Below, one piece after another: positions 9,366 through 18,868 of a DNA stretch of 53,591 bases. The DNA is taken from assembly GCA_024742605.1 (NCBI GenBank), contig JANSYC010000024.1, positions 1 to 53,591 on the forward strand. Reading direction: 5' to 3'. The DNA is from Alphaproteobacteria bacterium (lineage in GTDB: Bacteria > Pseudomonadota > Alphaproteobacteria > Thalassobaculales > Thalassobaculaceae). The notes under the pieces were generated by a model. It made no database searches and was not told where the DNA came from. It was given only the letters and a program-made list of their open reading frames with translations. The translations under genes were made by a program, and so were the position numbers. How positions within the stretch are numbered: the stretch's first letter is position 1; every line of letters starts with the position of its first letter.

Positions 9366-10538
9366 TCACGCATTCCCGCTGAGATAGTCCAGCGCCGTCT
9401 GGACGCCGCCGGTCTCGATCGGGACCCCGGCCATCCGCAGCCCCATCTCGACGCCGGACAGGGTGCCGCACAGCATCAGATCGTTGAAATCGCCCAGATG
9501 GCCGATCCGGAACATCCTGCCCTTGACCTTGCCGAGCCCGGCGCCCAGCGACATGTCGAACTTCTCCAGGATCACCGCGCGGACCGCATCCGCATCGTGG
9601 CCCTCCGGCAGCATCACGCCGGTCAGCACCGGGGAATACTCGCGGGCGTCTTCGCATTGGATATCGAGACCCCAATGGCGCACCGCCCGGCGGGTCGCCT
9701 CGGCATGCCGCTCGTGCCGGGCGAAGACGTTCTCCAGCCCCTCGTCCATCAGCATGTCGCAGGCCTCGATCAGCCCGTAGAGCAGGTTGGTGGCCGGGGT
9801 ATAGGGGAAGTTGCCGCCGGGATTCTGCGCGAGCTGGCCGGACCAGTCCCAGTAGGAGCGGGTCATCTTGGCGGATTTCGACGCCGCCACCGCCTTCTCG
9901 CTGACCGCGTTGAAGCTGATCCCCGGCGGCAGCATCAGGCCCTTCTGGCTGCCGGAGATGGTGACGTCCACGCCCCATTCGTCGTGCCGGTAATCGGCCG
10001 AGGCCAGACCCGAAATGGTGTCGACCAGGAACAGGGCCGGATGACCGGTGGCGTCGATCGCCTTGCGGACCTCCCCGATCCGGGAGATGGCGCCGGTCGA
10101 GGTCTCGTTGTGCACCACGCAGACCGCCTTGATCGCATGGGCCTTGTCCTTGGACAGGTGCTCCTCGATCACTTCCGGCGGCACGCCCCTGCGCCAGTCG
10201 CCGGGGATCAGCTCCGGCTCCAGACCGATCCGCCTGGCCAGCTCGACCCACAGGGTGGCGAACTGCCCGGTCTCGACCATCAGCACCTTGTCGCCGGGCG
10301 ACAGGGTGTTGACCAGGGCCGCTTCCCAGGCGCCGGTGCCGGAGCTGGGGAAGATGATGACCGGCTGTTCGGTCTTGAAGACCGGCTTGATCTTGGCCAG
10401 CGCCTCCTTGGCGAGCGCCTGGAATTCGGGGCCGCGATGATCGATGGTCGGCCGCTCGATCGCGCGCAGGATGCGACCCGGCACATTGGAGGGTCCGGGA
10501 ATCTGCAAGAAATGGGGTCCGGCGCGATGTCCGCTCAT
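9366..10538 (-). CDS. sgaA: Serine-glyoxylate aminotransferase-type class V aminotransferase
   Basis: PLP enzyme of 390 residues that moves the amino group of serine to glyoxylate, giving hydroxypyruvate and glycine (serine cycle or photorespiration-like glycolate salvage). The N-terminus HFLQIPGPSNVPGRILRAIE and TIDHRGPEF are very close to SgaA of methylotrophs. SSGTGAWEAA binds the cofactor phosphate; DTISGLAS has the PLP-contacting Asp; SGSQKGLMLPPG has the Schiff-base Lys near residue 199. AGGTAGGA lies before the start. Related enzymes (alanine-glyoxylate, aspartate-glyoxylate aminotransferase) share these motifs, so donor specificity is inferred. It is divergent from the multicopper oxidase. 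Confidence 0.85.
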   Translation of the reverse strand: MSGHRAGPHFLQIPGPSNVPGRILRAIERPTIDHRGPEFQALAKEALAKIKPVFKTEQPVIIFPSSGTGAWEAALVNTLSPGDKVLMVETGQFATLWVELARRIGLEPELIPGDWRRGVPPEVIEEHLSKDKAHAIKAVCVVHNETSTGAISRIGEVRKAIDATGHPALFLVDTISGLASADYRHDEWGVDVTISGSQKGLMLPPGISFNAVSEKAVAASKSAKMTRSYWDWSGQLAQNPGGNFPYTPATNLLYGLIEACDMLMDEGLENVFARHERHAEATRRAVRHWGLDIQCEDAREYSPVLTGVMLPEGHDADAVRAVILEKFDMSLGAGLGKVKGRMFRIGHLGDFNDLMLCGTLSGVEMGLRMAGVPIETGGVQTALDYLSGNA

Positions 10539-10720
10539 GGTGTTTCCTACCTTTTCATCGTCGGAGGCGCTTGGTGATTCACTGGCCTCGGTTGTCTTTG
10601 TGATAGCTATCGAAGTCCGATACCATAGGTCTGGTGTTTTAGGCTGCGGCGTTTCGGTGCTTCTCGCGTCCCGGTCGACCGCCTCTTGAGACGCAGATGC
10701 CGGAAGAGGAGGTCCGACCG

Positions 10721-12163
10721 ATGAGCCAGATCACAAGTTCCCGCCGTGCCGTGCTGGCCGGACTCGCCGGCACTGCCGCGCTCAGTGCCCTGCCGCGATT
10801 GGCGCAGGCAGCGGCCCCGACGTTCCAGCTCGACGTGAAGACCCGGGAGATCGAGGTCAACGGCAAGCTCGCCAAACGACTGGCGGTGTTCGGACCCGAC
10901 GGACCCGAGGGTCTGCGGCTGAAGCGCGGCGACTACTTCAAGGCGCGGGTCGTGAACCATCTCGAATCCACGACCCTGATCCATTGGCACGGACTGCTCC
11001 TGCCGCCATCCCAGGACGGTGTCCCCGGCATCTCTGCGCCCGCCATCCAACCGGGCGGCTATGCCGACTACAATTTCCCGCTGATCCAGGACGGAACCTA
11101 CTGGATGCATTCCCATGTCGGCCTTCAGGAGCAATTGGGGCTGGCGATGCCGCTGATCCTGGAAGATCCGAACGACCCGCTGGGCGACCTGCAGGAGGTC
11201 GTGATGTTCCTGGAGGACTTCACCTTCCAGGATCCGGAGGAGATTCTGAGGGCGCTTGAGGGCGGCGGCGAAGCCGCCACCGGCGGCGGGACACCGGCGG
11301 ACGGCATGAAAATGGCCGCCGGTTCCGGCATGTCGGGGATGGGCGCCATGGCCGATCTCAACGATGTGGAATTCGACGCCTATCTGGCCAACTCCCGCAC
11401 CCTGCGCGATCCGGAGATTGTCGCGGTCGAGCGTGGCGGTCGCGTGCGGGTGCGCATCATCAACGGATCCGCCTCGACCAATTTCTTCATCTCGGCAGGC
11501 GGACTCTCTGCCCGCCTGATCGCGGTCGACGGCGAGCCGGTCGAGCCGATTGACGATATGCTGTTTCCTGTCGCCATCGCCCAGAGGATCGACCTGTTGG
11601 TCGATGTGCCGGCCGGAACCTCCGTGCCGGTCCTGGCCCATCGCGAGGGTGACACCGCCCAGACCGGACTGATCCTGGCGGCGCCGGGCGCCGCTGTCGC
11701 GAAACTTCCGGACCGGGGCGCGAAAAAATCCGGGGCCATGGGCGCGGAGCTGGAATCCCGCCTGCGGTCCACCGTGCCGTTGCCGGTGAGACCGGTCGAT
11801 ACCGAGCTGCTCTCGGCGCTGACCGGAGACATGGCGGCCTATGTCTGGGAGATGCATGGCGGCGTCTATCCGGACAACGAACCGCTGGTCGTGACCACCG
11901 GAGAGCGCACCGCCGTGCGCATCCGCAACGAGACCGGGATGGCGCATCCGATGCACCTGCACGGCCACGTCTTCCAGGTGGTCGAGATCGACGGCAAGCC
12001 CCTGGCCGGCGCGGTCCGCGACACGGTTCTGCTGCCGCCGAACGCGGAAATGGTCATCGTCTTCGACGCCAACAATCCCGGAAACTGGGCCTACCACTGC
12101 CACAACCTTTATCACATGGAGGCCGGCATGTTCTCCTACGTCACCTACGTGCCGGCCACCTGA
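10721..12163 (+). CDS. Multicopper oxidase, Tat-exported, CopA/CueO-like
   Basis: Periplasmic blue-copper oxidase of 480 residues, probably oxidising Cu(I) or metal/organic substrates with O2. A twin-arginine signal SSRRAVLAGLAG with a c-region ending AQA at about residue 30 is present. All four copper motifs are intact: HWHG near 88, HSH near 130, HPMHLHGH near 410 and HCHNLYHMEAGM near 460. A Met-rich, Gly-rich insert (about residues 188-207, DGMKMAAGSGMSGMGAM) recalls the copper-collecting segment of CueO. ATG 10721 was chosen over 10697 because AGGAGGT stands seven bases ahead of it and the Tat motif follows at once. No copper ATPase or CueR adjoins. Confidence 0.9.
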   Translation: MSQITSSRRAVLAGLAGTAALSALPRLAQAAAPTFQLDVKTREIEVNGKLAKRLAVFGPDGPEGLRLKRGDYFKARVVNHLESTTLIHWHGLLLPPSQDGVPGISAPAIQPGGYADYNFPLIQDGTYWMHSHVGLQEQLGLAMPLILEDPNDPLGDLQEVVMFLEDFTFQDPEEILRALEGGGEAATGGGTPADGMKMAAGSGMSGMGAMADLNDVEFDAYLANSRTLRDPEIVAVERGGRVRVRIINGSASTNFFISAGGLSARLIAVDGEPVEPIDDMLFPVAIAQRIDLLVDVPAGTSVPVLAHREGDTAQTGLILAAPGAAVAKLPDRGAKKSGAMGAELESRLRSTVPLPVRPVDTELLSALTGDMAAYVWEMHGGVYPDNEPLVVTTGERTAVRIRNETGMAHPMHLHGHVFQVVEIDGKPLAGAVRDTVLLPPNAEMVIVFDANNPGNWAYHCHNLYHMEAGMFSYVTYVPAT

Positions 12164-12198
12164 CCGGCGGTCTCCGGGCGCCCCGCGCGGTGCCGGGA

Positions 12199-15108
12199 TC
12201 ATGACAGACTCCGGGCGAGCACGACCGCCACATGTTCGGCGGTGCGGCCGGAACCGTCATGGATCTGATGGCGGCAGGAGGTGCCGTCGGCGACCAGCAG
12301 GGTGTCCGGATCGGCGGCGCGGACCGCCGGCAGCAGGCTGAGTTCGGCCATCTTCATTGAGATCTCGTGGTGCTCGGCCTCGTAGCCGAAGGCCCCGGCC
12401 ATGCCGCAGCAGCTCGACTCGATGACGGAAACGTCGAGCTTCGGGATCAGTCCCAGGGCCGCCGTGACATCGCCCATCTTGGCGAAGGCCTTCTGGTGAC
12501 AGTGGCCGTGAATCAGCGCCTTGTCGGCGATCGGTTTCAGCTTGAGCTTGGTCAGCCGTCCGGCCTGTGCCTCCCGGGCCAGGAAACTCTCGAACAGCAT
12601 GGCCTGGGCCGGGATCGCGCCTGCCTCCTCGGGCAGCAGCGACGGCAGCTCGTCGATCAGGGTGAACAGACAGGACGGCTCCAGCCCGACGATCGGCACC
12701 CCGCGCTCCGCGAACGGGCGCACCGCCTCGATGACCCGCCGCATCTCGGCCTTGGCCTCCTCGATCAGCCCGGAGGCCAGATAGGTCCGCCCGCAGCACA
12801 GATGCCGGCCCCGGTTGGTCTCCGGGCCCAGAACGTGCACGCCGTACCCGGCGGCGGTCAGCACCCGCAGGGCCGCCCGCAGATTCTCCGGCTCGAAATA
12901 GCTGTTGAAGGTGTCGGCGAACAGCACCACCTCGCGCCCTTCGGCAGGCTCCGGAAGAGGGACTTCGGAGGCGCGGAACGGCTCCGCGGCCCAATGGGGC
13001 AGGGTGCGGCCGCGCGCGAAGCCCAGCAGTTTCTCCGACAGCCAGGCCGCGCCCGGGATCACGTCGCGCAGATTGGCGAGAAAGTGGAACCGTCCCGCCA
13101 CCTCGGCATAGCGCGGCATATGGGCGACCAGTTTGTCCTTCAGAGACAGGCCGTGGCGGGCGACGTACTGGCCCAGCACCTCGGTCTTCATCTTCGCCAT
13201 GTCGACGCCGGTCGGGCATTCCCGCTTGCAGCCCTTGCAGCCGACGCAGAGATCCAGCGTGGCCTTCATCTCCGGACCGGTCAGCGCCTCGGGGCCGAGC
13301 TGTCCGGACAGGGCCAGCCGCAGGGTGTTGGCCCGGCCGCGCACCAGATGCTGCTCGTCGCCGGTGGCCCGGAAGCTGGGGCACATGACGCCGGGATCCC
13401 GCTTGCGGCAGGCACCGTTGTTGTTGCACATCTCGACCGCACCGGAGAGTCCGCCCCAGGCGCTCCAGTCGAACTGGGTCTCCGGGTTCACCGGCGCGTA
13501 ACCCGGCTTGAACCGGAACAGCGACCGGTCGTCCATCTTCGGCGGATCGACGATCCGGCCCGGGTTCATCAGACCCTTGGGATCGAACGCCTTCTTGATC
13601 TCGGAGAACGCGTCGACCACCCGGTCGCCGAACATCTGACGGTGGAATTCGGAGCGCACGATGCCGTCGCCATGCTCGCCGGAATGGGAGCCCTTGTACT
13701 CCCGGACCATCGCGAAGGCTTCCTCCGCGATCTCCCGCATCTTTTTGACATCGCTGCCTTTTTTCATGTTGAGGACCGGCCTGACATGCAGACAGCCGAC
13801 GCTCGCATGGGCGTACCAGGTGCCGTGGGTGCCGTGTTTCTCGAACACCTCGGTCAGCCGGTCGGTATAGTCCGCCAGATCCTCCAGCGGCACCGCGCAA
13901 TCCTCGATGAAGGAGACCGGTTTGGCCTGCTCCTTCATCGACATCATGATGTTGAGGCCGGATTGCCGCACCTCAGTGATCCGCGCCTGAAAGGCCGGGT
14001 CCTCGGCCCGCACCACCGCGTCGGGAAAGCCCAGATCCGCCATCATGGTCTCGAGATCGTTCAGCCGGGCCAGCAGCGGCGCGCGCTCCTCGCCGGCGAA
14101 CTCGACCAGCAGCAGCGCCTGCGGCTCGCCCTTCACGAACTGCTCGACGATCGGCCGGAACATCGGGATCTCGCGGGCCAGATCCATCATCGTCCGGTCG
14201 ATCAGTTCGACTCCGTAAGGATCCAGCGTGACCAGATGCTTGGTGTTGGCCATGGCGTCCCGGAAGGTCGGGAAATGGCAGACGCCGACCACCCTCTGCC
14301 TGGGGATCGCGTGGGTCTTGAGCGTGATCCGGCGCGACAGGGCCAGCGTGCCCTCGGAGCCGACCAGCAGAGAGGCCATGTTGTGGCCGGCCGGGTCGAT
14401 GGTGTTCAGATTGTAGCCGCCGACCCGCCGCATCAGCTTCGGGATCCTGGTATCGATCTCCGACGCTTCCCGCTCGGCGATGGTCCGGACCGTCTGAACC
14501 AGGTCCCGGTAGCGGCTGTTCTGGGTCAGTCCGCTCAGATTGCCGGGCACATGGTCGAAGCGGGCCTCGGTCCCGTCCATCAGGATCGCGTCGATCGCCC
14601 GGACGTTGTCGACCATGATGCCGTAATGGATCGACCGGCCGCCGCAGGAATTGTTGGCGGTCATGCCGCCCAGGGTGGCGCGGGACGCGGTCGAGACATC
14701 GACCGGAAACAGCCGGCCCTTGGATTTCAGCCAGCCGTTCAGATGATCCAGCACCAGGCCGGGCTGGACCGTGACCTCGTTCGTTTCGGCGTCGTAATCG
14801 GTGATCGCGTTCAGATGCCTGGTGCAGTCCAGCACCAGGGCGGTGTTGACGGTCTGGCCGCATTGCGAGGTGCCGCCGCCCCGCGGCAGCACCGGGATGC
14901 CCTCGTCCTCGGCGATCTGGACGGCGACCCGCAGGTCCTGCTCGGTCCGGGGCACCACCACGCCGATCGGCTCCACCTGATAGATCGAGGCGTCGGTGGC
15001 ATAGCGGCCCCGGGTGAAGGCGTCGAAGCGCACCTCGCCCTCGATCTCCCGCGCCAGTCTGGCGGCGAGGCCCGAGTCTCCGATCCGTGATGCCGCGCTG
15101 GTGGCCAT
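12199..15108 (-). CDS. FAD- and Fe-S-dependent D-2-hydroxyacid dehydrogenase (YdiJ/DLD-like)
   Basis: Large fused flavo-iron-sulfur protein of 969 residues. N-terminal FAD_binding_4 domain (PRGGGTSQCGQTVN near 84-97), FAD-oxidase C-terminal domain ending around 520 (SGEHGDGIVRSE, LMNPGRIVDPP), an Fe-S region with CNNNGACRKRD then CVGCKGCKRECP at about 619-631, and two C-terminal cysteine-rich CCG modules (CCGRTYLASG near 770, SSCCGMAGAFGYE near 900). This layout is that of YdiJ-type D-2-hydroxyglutarate/D-lactate dehydrogenases, which pass electrons to the quinone pool. It is 57 bases from a divergent AraC-type gene, its probable regulator. The actual 2-hydroxyacid is unknown. Confidence 0.9.
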   Translation of the reverse strand: MATSAASRIGDSGLAARLAREIEGEVRFDAFTRGRYATDASIYQVEPIGVVVPRTEQDLRVAVQIAEDEGIPVLPRGGGTSQCGQTVNTALVLDCTRHLNAITDYDAETNEVTVQPGLVLDHLNGWLKSKGRLFPVDVSTASRATLGGMTANNSCGGRSIHYGIMVDNVRAIDAILMDGTEARFDHVPGNLSGLTQNSRYRDLVQTVRTIAEREASEIDTRIPKLMRRVGGYNLNTIDPAGHNMASLLVGSEGTLALSRRITLKTHAIPRQRVVGVCHFPTFRDAMANTKHLVTLDPYGVELIDRTMMDLAREIPMFRPIVEQFVKGEPQALLLVEFAGEERAPLLARLNDLETMMADLGFPDAVVRAEDPAFQARITEVRQSGLNIMMSMKEQAKPVSFIEDCAVPLEDLADYTDRLTEVFEKHGTHGTWYAHASVGCLHVRPVLNMKKGSDVKKMREIAEEAFAMVREYKGSHSGEHGDGIVRSEFHRQMFGDRVVDAFSEIKKAFDPKGLMNPGRIVDPPKMDDRSLFRFKPGYAPVNPETQFDWSAWGGLSGAVEMCNNNGACRKRDPGVMCPSFRATGDEQHLVRGRANTLRLALSGQLGPEALTGPEMKATLDLCVGCKGCKRECPTGVDMAKMKTEVLGQYVARHGLSLKDKLVAHMPRYAEVAGRFHFLANLRDVIPGAAWLSEKLLGFARGRTLPHWAAEPFRASEVPLPEPAEGREVVLFADTFNSYFEPENLRAALRVLTAAGYGVHVLGPETNRGRHLCCGRTYLASGLIEEAKAEMRRVIEAVRPFAERGVPIVGLEPSCLFTLIDELPSLLPEEAGAIPAQAMLFESFLAREAQAGRLTKLKLKPIADKALIHGHCHQKAFAKMGDVTAALGLIPKLDVSVIESSCCGMAGAFGYEAEHHEISMKMAELSLLPAVRAADPDTLLVADGTSCRHQIHDGSGRTAEHVAVVLARSLS

Positions 15109-15165
15109 TGGCGATCTCCCTGTCTGACCCCTACACTATCGCCGAGCGGACAGGAACGATACCGG

Positions 15166-15999
15166 ATGAGCGGACAACACATGTCGACGAGCGGCCAAAA
15201 CGACGCGACGGACGGCACTGACCAGACGGTCGATCCGGTCAGCGGCCACAAGGAGACCGACACCCCGGTGATCGGTCACGCCGCCAGTTTCGCGCCGGGG
15301 GCCAGCGTGCCCTGGCACCGGCACGGGCGCGGACAGCTGGCGCTGACCCTGTCGCGGGTGATGCGGGTGGAGACCCCGAACCGGGTCTGGCTGGTCCCCA
15401 GGGGCTCGGTCCTGTGGCTGCCGGCCGGCACGCCGCACCGCTCGCTCGCCCCCGAACAGCGGCTGATGCGCAGCCTCTACATCCGCGAGGACGCGCCGAT
15501 GCCGCTGCCGGGCACGCCCACGGCGGTGGAACAGGGCACCCCGCTGGCCGACATGGTGACCTGGCTGGCCGAGACCTACGACACCGACCGGCTGGACAGG
15601 GCCTGGTCGACGGTGGCCGATGCCGCCCTGGCGCTGGTCCGGCCGGGACCGGGGGTCAGCGTGCGGATGCCGCACCCGACCGACCCGGCGGTGGCGGCCC
15701 TGGCCGATGCGATCCTGGCGGACCCGGCCGACCCCCGCGATCTGGAGGAATGGGGCGACCAGCTCGGCGTCAGCCCGCGCACCCTGCGCCGCCGGGTGCA
15801 GGCCGAGACCGGGATGAGCTACCGGGACTGGCGGCGCTATCTGTCGCTGGCGGTGGCGGCGGAAAAACTGATGGCGGGGGAGGCGGTGACCGAGGTCGCC
15901 TACACCATCGGGTTTTCCAGCGCCTCCGCCTTCATCGCCAGCTTCCGGGCGGCGTTCCAGGTGACGCCGGGCCAGCTCCGGCGGATGGGAGACGGCTGA
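15166..15999 (+). CDS. AraC-family transcriptional regulator
   Basis: 277 residues with an N-terminal cupin sensor (GASVPWHRHGRGQLALT, WLPAGTPHRS) and a C-terminal double helix-turn-helix (LEEWGDQLGVSPRTLRRRVQ, then VAYTIGFSSASAFIASFRAA, TPGQLRR). It belongs to the cupin-AraC group that often controls an adjacent divergent gene. AGGAA precedes ATG 15166; a second in-frame ATG is five codons later. The 57-base gap to the FAD/Fe-S dehydrogenase suggests it controls that gene and itself (inference). It runs head-on into cobQ six bases after its stop. Confidence 0.88.
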   Translation: MSGQHMSTSGQNDATDGTDQTVDPVSGHKETDTPVIGHAASFAPGASVPWHRHGRGQLALTLSRVMRVETPNRVWLVPRGSVLWLPAGTPHRSLAPEQRLMRSLYIREDAPMPLPGTPTAVEQGTPLADMVTWLAETYDTDRLDRAWSTVADAALALVRPGPGVSVRMPHPTDPAVAALADAILADPADPRDLEEWGDQLGVSPRTLRRRVQAETGMSYRDWRRYLSLAVAAEKLMAGEAVTEVAYTIGFSSASAFIASFRAAFQVTPGQLRRMGDG

Positions 16000-16005
16000 G
16001 CGGCC

Positions 16006-17484
16006 TCAGAACCGCAGCTCCCGTGCGGCGGCCAGCAGCGCCTCGATGTCCAGAACCGTTTCCAGATGATCGGCCAGCGCATCAAGCGTCCGCTCCACCA
16101 CGATCTCGAAACCGGGCCCAGACTCACCCGGTGCCGCCCCCAGATCCTCGAGATAGGCCCGCCGGAACGGGTCGGAGGCGAACAGGCCGTGCAGGTAACA
16201 CCCGGCGACCCGCCCGTCCGGAGAGACCGCCCCGTCCGGCCCGCTGCCGTCCAATGTCACCAGGGGCCGGGCGGTGTCGGGACCGGTGGTGCGGCCGATA
16301 TGGATCTCGTAGCCGGTGACCGGGTGCCCGTCGGCCGAGATGCCGCTGCTCGCGGTCAGGGTCTTGTCCGGCGTCAGGTCCGTTTCGATATCGAGATGAC
16401 CCAGCCCCGCCGCTTCGCCGGCCGGGCCCTCGATGCCCTCGGGGTCGCGCACCACCCGGCCCAGCATCTGATAGCCGCCGCACAGCCCCAACACCCGTCC
16501 GCCGCGCCGGACATGGGCGGCGATGTCGATGTCCCAGCCCTGCGCCCGCAGGAACCGCAGATCGCCGATGGTGGATTTAGAGCCGGGCAGCAGCACCAGA
16601 TCCGCCACCGGGATCGGCCGACCCGGCTGCACGATCCGCAGATCGACAGACGGCTCGTGGCGCAGCGGGTCCAGGTCGTCGAAATTGGCGATCCGGGAGA
16701 GCCGGGGCACCGCGATCACCACCGAGGCCTCGGCATCCGCCGCCTCCGGCGCACGGTCCAGCGCCACCGCGTCCTCCGGCGGCAGTCTTCCGGCCTCGGC
16801 GAACCAGGGCACCACCCCGAAGCTGGCCCAGCCGGTGCGCGCAATGATCTCCCGCAAGCCGTCGTCGAACAGCGAGACGTCGCCGCGGAACCGGTTGATC
16901 AGAAAACCCGCCACCCGTGTCCGATCTCTGTCCGGCAAGACCGCGTGGGTCCCGACCACCGCCGCGATCACCCCGCCCCGGTCGATATCGCCGATCAGCA
17001 CCACCGGACAGCCTGTGGCCTCGGCGAATCCCATATTGGCGATGTCGCCGGCCCGCAGATTGATCTCGGCCGGACTGCCCGCGCCCTCGATCAGCAGCAG
17101 ATCCGCATCCTGCGACAGACGCGCGGCACTTTCCAGCACCGCCGCCAGCAGTTTCGGCTTCAGCGCCTGATATTCCCGCGCCCGGGCGTGGCCGACCCGC
17201 CTGCCGTGGACCACCACCTGGGCGCCGATATCGGTCTCCGGCTTCAGCAGCACCGGGTTCAGATCCACCACCGGATCGATCCCGGCGGCCCGCGCCTGCA
17301 GCGCCTGGGCCCGGCCGATCTCCCCGCCGTCGACGGTGACGGCGGCATTGTTCGACATGTTCTGCGGCTTAAAGGGCCGCACCTTCAGGCCGCGCCGGGC
17401 GAAAAGGCGGCACAGGCCGGCCACGATCAGGGACTTGCCGACATCCGAGCCGGTGCCCTGGAACATGAGCGCCCGCGCCGCCAT
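16006..17484 (-). CDS. cobQ: Cobyric acid synthase
   Basis: Glutamine-dependent amidase of cobalamin synthesis (492 residues) that amidates four side chains of adenosylcobyrinic a,c-diamide. The N-terminal ATPase-like domain starts [19 protein letters not shown] and [15 protein letters not shown]; the C-terminal triad-type glutamine amidotransferase has the nucleophile Cys in [13 protein letters not shown] and the His in [17 protein letters not shown]. Length and both signatures fit CobQ/CbiP. It follows the epimerase gene by five bases on the same strand. No other cobalamin gene is nearby. Confidence 0.95.
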   Translation of the reverse strand: MAARALMFQGTGSDVGKSLIVAGLCRLFARRGLKVRPFKPQNMSNNAAVTVDGGEIGRAQALQARAAGIDPVVDLNPVLLKPETDIGAQVVVHGRRVGHARAREYQALKPKLLAAVLESAARLSQDADLLLIEGAGSPAEINLRAGDIANMGFAEATGCPVVLIGDIDRGGVIAAVVGTHAVLPDRDRTRVAGFLINRFRGDVSLFDDGLREIIARTGWASFGVVPWFAEAGRLPPEDAVALDRAPEAADAEASVVIAVPRLSRIANFDDLDPLRHEPSVDLRIVQPGRPIPVADLVLLPGSKSTIGDLRFLRAQGWDIDIAAHVRRGGRVLGLCGGYQMLGRVVRDPEGIEGPAGEAAGLGHLDIETDLTPDKTLTASSGISADGHPVTGYEIHIGRTTGPDTARPLVTLDGSGPDGAVSPDGRVAGCYLHGLFASDPFRRAYLEDLGAAPGESGPGFEIVVERTLDALADHLETVLDIEALLAAARELRF

Positions 17485-17489
17485 CGGGG

Positions 17490-18479
17490 CTAAAGCCCGT
17501 GATAGGTTTTGAACCAGTCGACGAAACGCGGAATCCCCACCTCGATCGGGGTGCTCGGCCGGTAGCCCAGATCCCGGATGCTGGAGTCGATATCGGAATA
17601 GGTTTCCAGTACGTCGCCCGGCTGCATCGGCTTCATGTCGAGCTTGGCCGGCACCCCGCAGGCCGCCTCGATCACCCGGATGTAGTCGAGCAGCGCGACC
17701 GGCCTGTTGTTGCCCAGATTGTAGAGCGCGTTCGGCGCCGCCCCGTCACTCCCGACCGCCGGATGGTCGAGCGCGCGGATTACCCCGTCGGCGATGTCGT
17801 CGATATAGGTGAAGTCGCGGCGCATCTGGCCGTGGTTGAACACCTGGATCGGCTCGCCCCGCAGAATCCGCTCGGTGAACAGCCAGGGCGACATGTCCGG
17901 CCGTCCCCAGGGTCCGTAGACCGTAAAGAAGCGGAGCCCCGTGCTCGGAATCCCGAACAGCGACGCGTAGCTGTAGCTCATCAGCTCATTGGATTTCTTG
18001 GTCGCCCCGTAGAACGACATGGGCCGGTCCGTCTTGTCCTCGACCGAGAATGGGATGTGGGTGTTGGCGCCGTAGACCGAGGAGGAGGAGGCATAGACGA
18101 AATGCCTGAAGCTGCCGCTTTCCATGCGGCCGCGCGCGAACTCCATCATCACCAGATGGCCGAGGATATTGGCCTGGACATAGGCATAGGGGTCCTGGAT
18201 CGAATAGCGCACACCGGCCTGGGCGCCCAGATGCACGATCCGGTCGATCTCGGGATGGGCCTTGTCCAGCGCCGCCATCGCGTCGCGATCCGAGAAATCC
18301 AGGTGATGGAAGGAGAACCCGTTCCGGCCCCGCAACAGCTCCAGCCGGGCGTCCTTCAGCGCCGGATCGTAATAGCTGTTGAGCGAGTCGAGTCCGATCA
18401 CCCGCTCGCCACGGTCCAGCAGCCGCTGGGCCACATGCAGGCCGATGAATCCGGCCGCCCCCGTCAACAGGATGGTCAT
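17490..18479 (-). CDS. NAD-dependent sugar-nucleotide epimerase, UDP-glucuronate 4-epimerase type
   Basis: Extended short-chain dehydrogenase of 329 residues. The dinucleotide motif TGAAGFIG is at 6-13, [17 protein letters not shown] is the capsule-type UDP-glucuronate 4-epimerase signature, and the catalytic YxxxK is YGATKK near 157, with SSSSVYGA ahead of it. It would supply UDP-galacturonate for surface polysaccharide. No other polysaccharide gene adjoins; it shares an apparent transcript with cobQ. Confidence 0.9.
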   Translation of the reverse strand: MTILLTGAAGFIGLHVAQRLLDRGERVIGLDSLNSYYDPALKDARLELLRGRNGFSFHHLDFSDRDAMAALDKAHPEIDRIVHLGAQAGVRYSIQDPYAYVQANILGHLVMMEFARGRMESGSFRHFVYASSSSVYGANTHIPFSVEDKTDRPMSFYGATKKSNELMSYSYASLFGIPSTGLRFFTVYGPWGRPDMSPWLFTERILRGEPIQVFNHGQMRRDFTYIDDIADGVIRALDHPAVGSDGAAPNALYNLGNNRPVALLDYIRVIEAACGVPAKLDMKPMQPGDVLETYSDIDSSIRDLGYRPSTPIEVGIPRFVDWFKTYHGL

Positions 18480-18868
18480 CCGATCCCCTCACATCCGGCG
18501 GAAAGCCGAGCTGGCCGTTTCCCGTGAAACATATGGGGTGCGTAGCGCGCAGGGCGAGGATTGTCGAGATATGCGCTGGATCAAAAGGTGCGCCGATACG
18601 ATTCAGGGACTCTGGCTCCGAAAACGGCAAAGATGCGCCTCGTTCTGCCCCGTCACCATGCCCATTCCCACATATGACGCCGCAGGCCCTTGAACCCTCC
18701 CCGGGCAGGTATGCGACACTCGGCTGGTCTTTGCGGGTGCGTGCCGGTCCAAACGGGGCGGATTGCAGAATAGGTCAATGTAACTTACCTTTATCGAAAC
18801 GATTAATGCCTATCTCAATAAAGGCAGGGTTTCGGGCGCGACGTTCGAACCGGACTGGGAGACGGATC
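18480..18868. other. Intergenic region between divergent epimerase and indolepyruvate oxidoreductase genes
   Basis: 389 bases without a convincing gene. It holds a parS-like sequence at 18516-18531 (separate entry) and an inverted repeat CCTTTAT (18788-18794) with ATAAAGG (18818-18824), 23-base loop, whose right arm ends 44 bases before the downstream start. The repeat could be an operator or a 5' UTR hairpin. The frame of the downstream gene is open through much of this region, but the composition and lack of family similarity argue against a longer protein. Confidence 0.5.
18516..18531. promoter_or_regulatory. parS-like ParB-binding sequence
   Basis: CGTTTCCCGTGAAACA agrees with the chromosomal parS 16-mer TGTTTCACGTGAAACA at 14 of 16 positions, differing at positions 1 and 7. 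It is intergenic. Two-mismatch matches are expected about 0.01-0.02 times in a random 53.6-kb sequence of even base composition. No parA/parB is in the window. Confidence 0.4.

Noticed and set aside
10602-10611. Palindrome GATAGCTATC ahead of the multicopper oxidase
   Set aside because: Ten-base palindrome alone, no match to CueR or CopR-type operators and no conservation evidence available.
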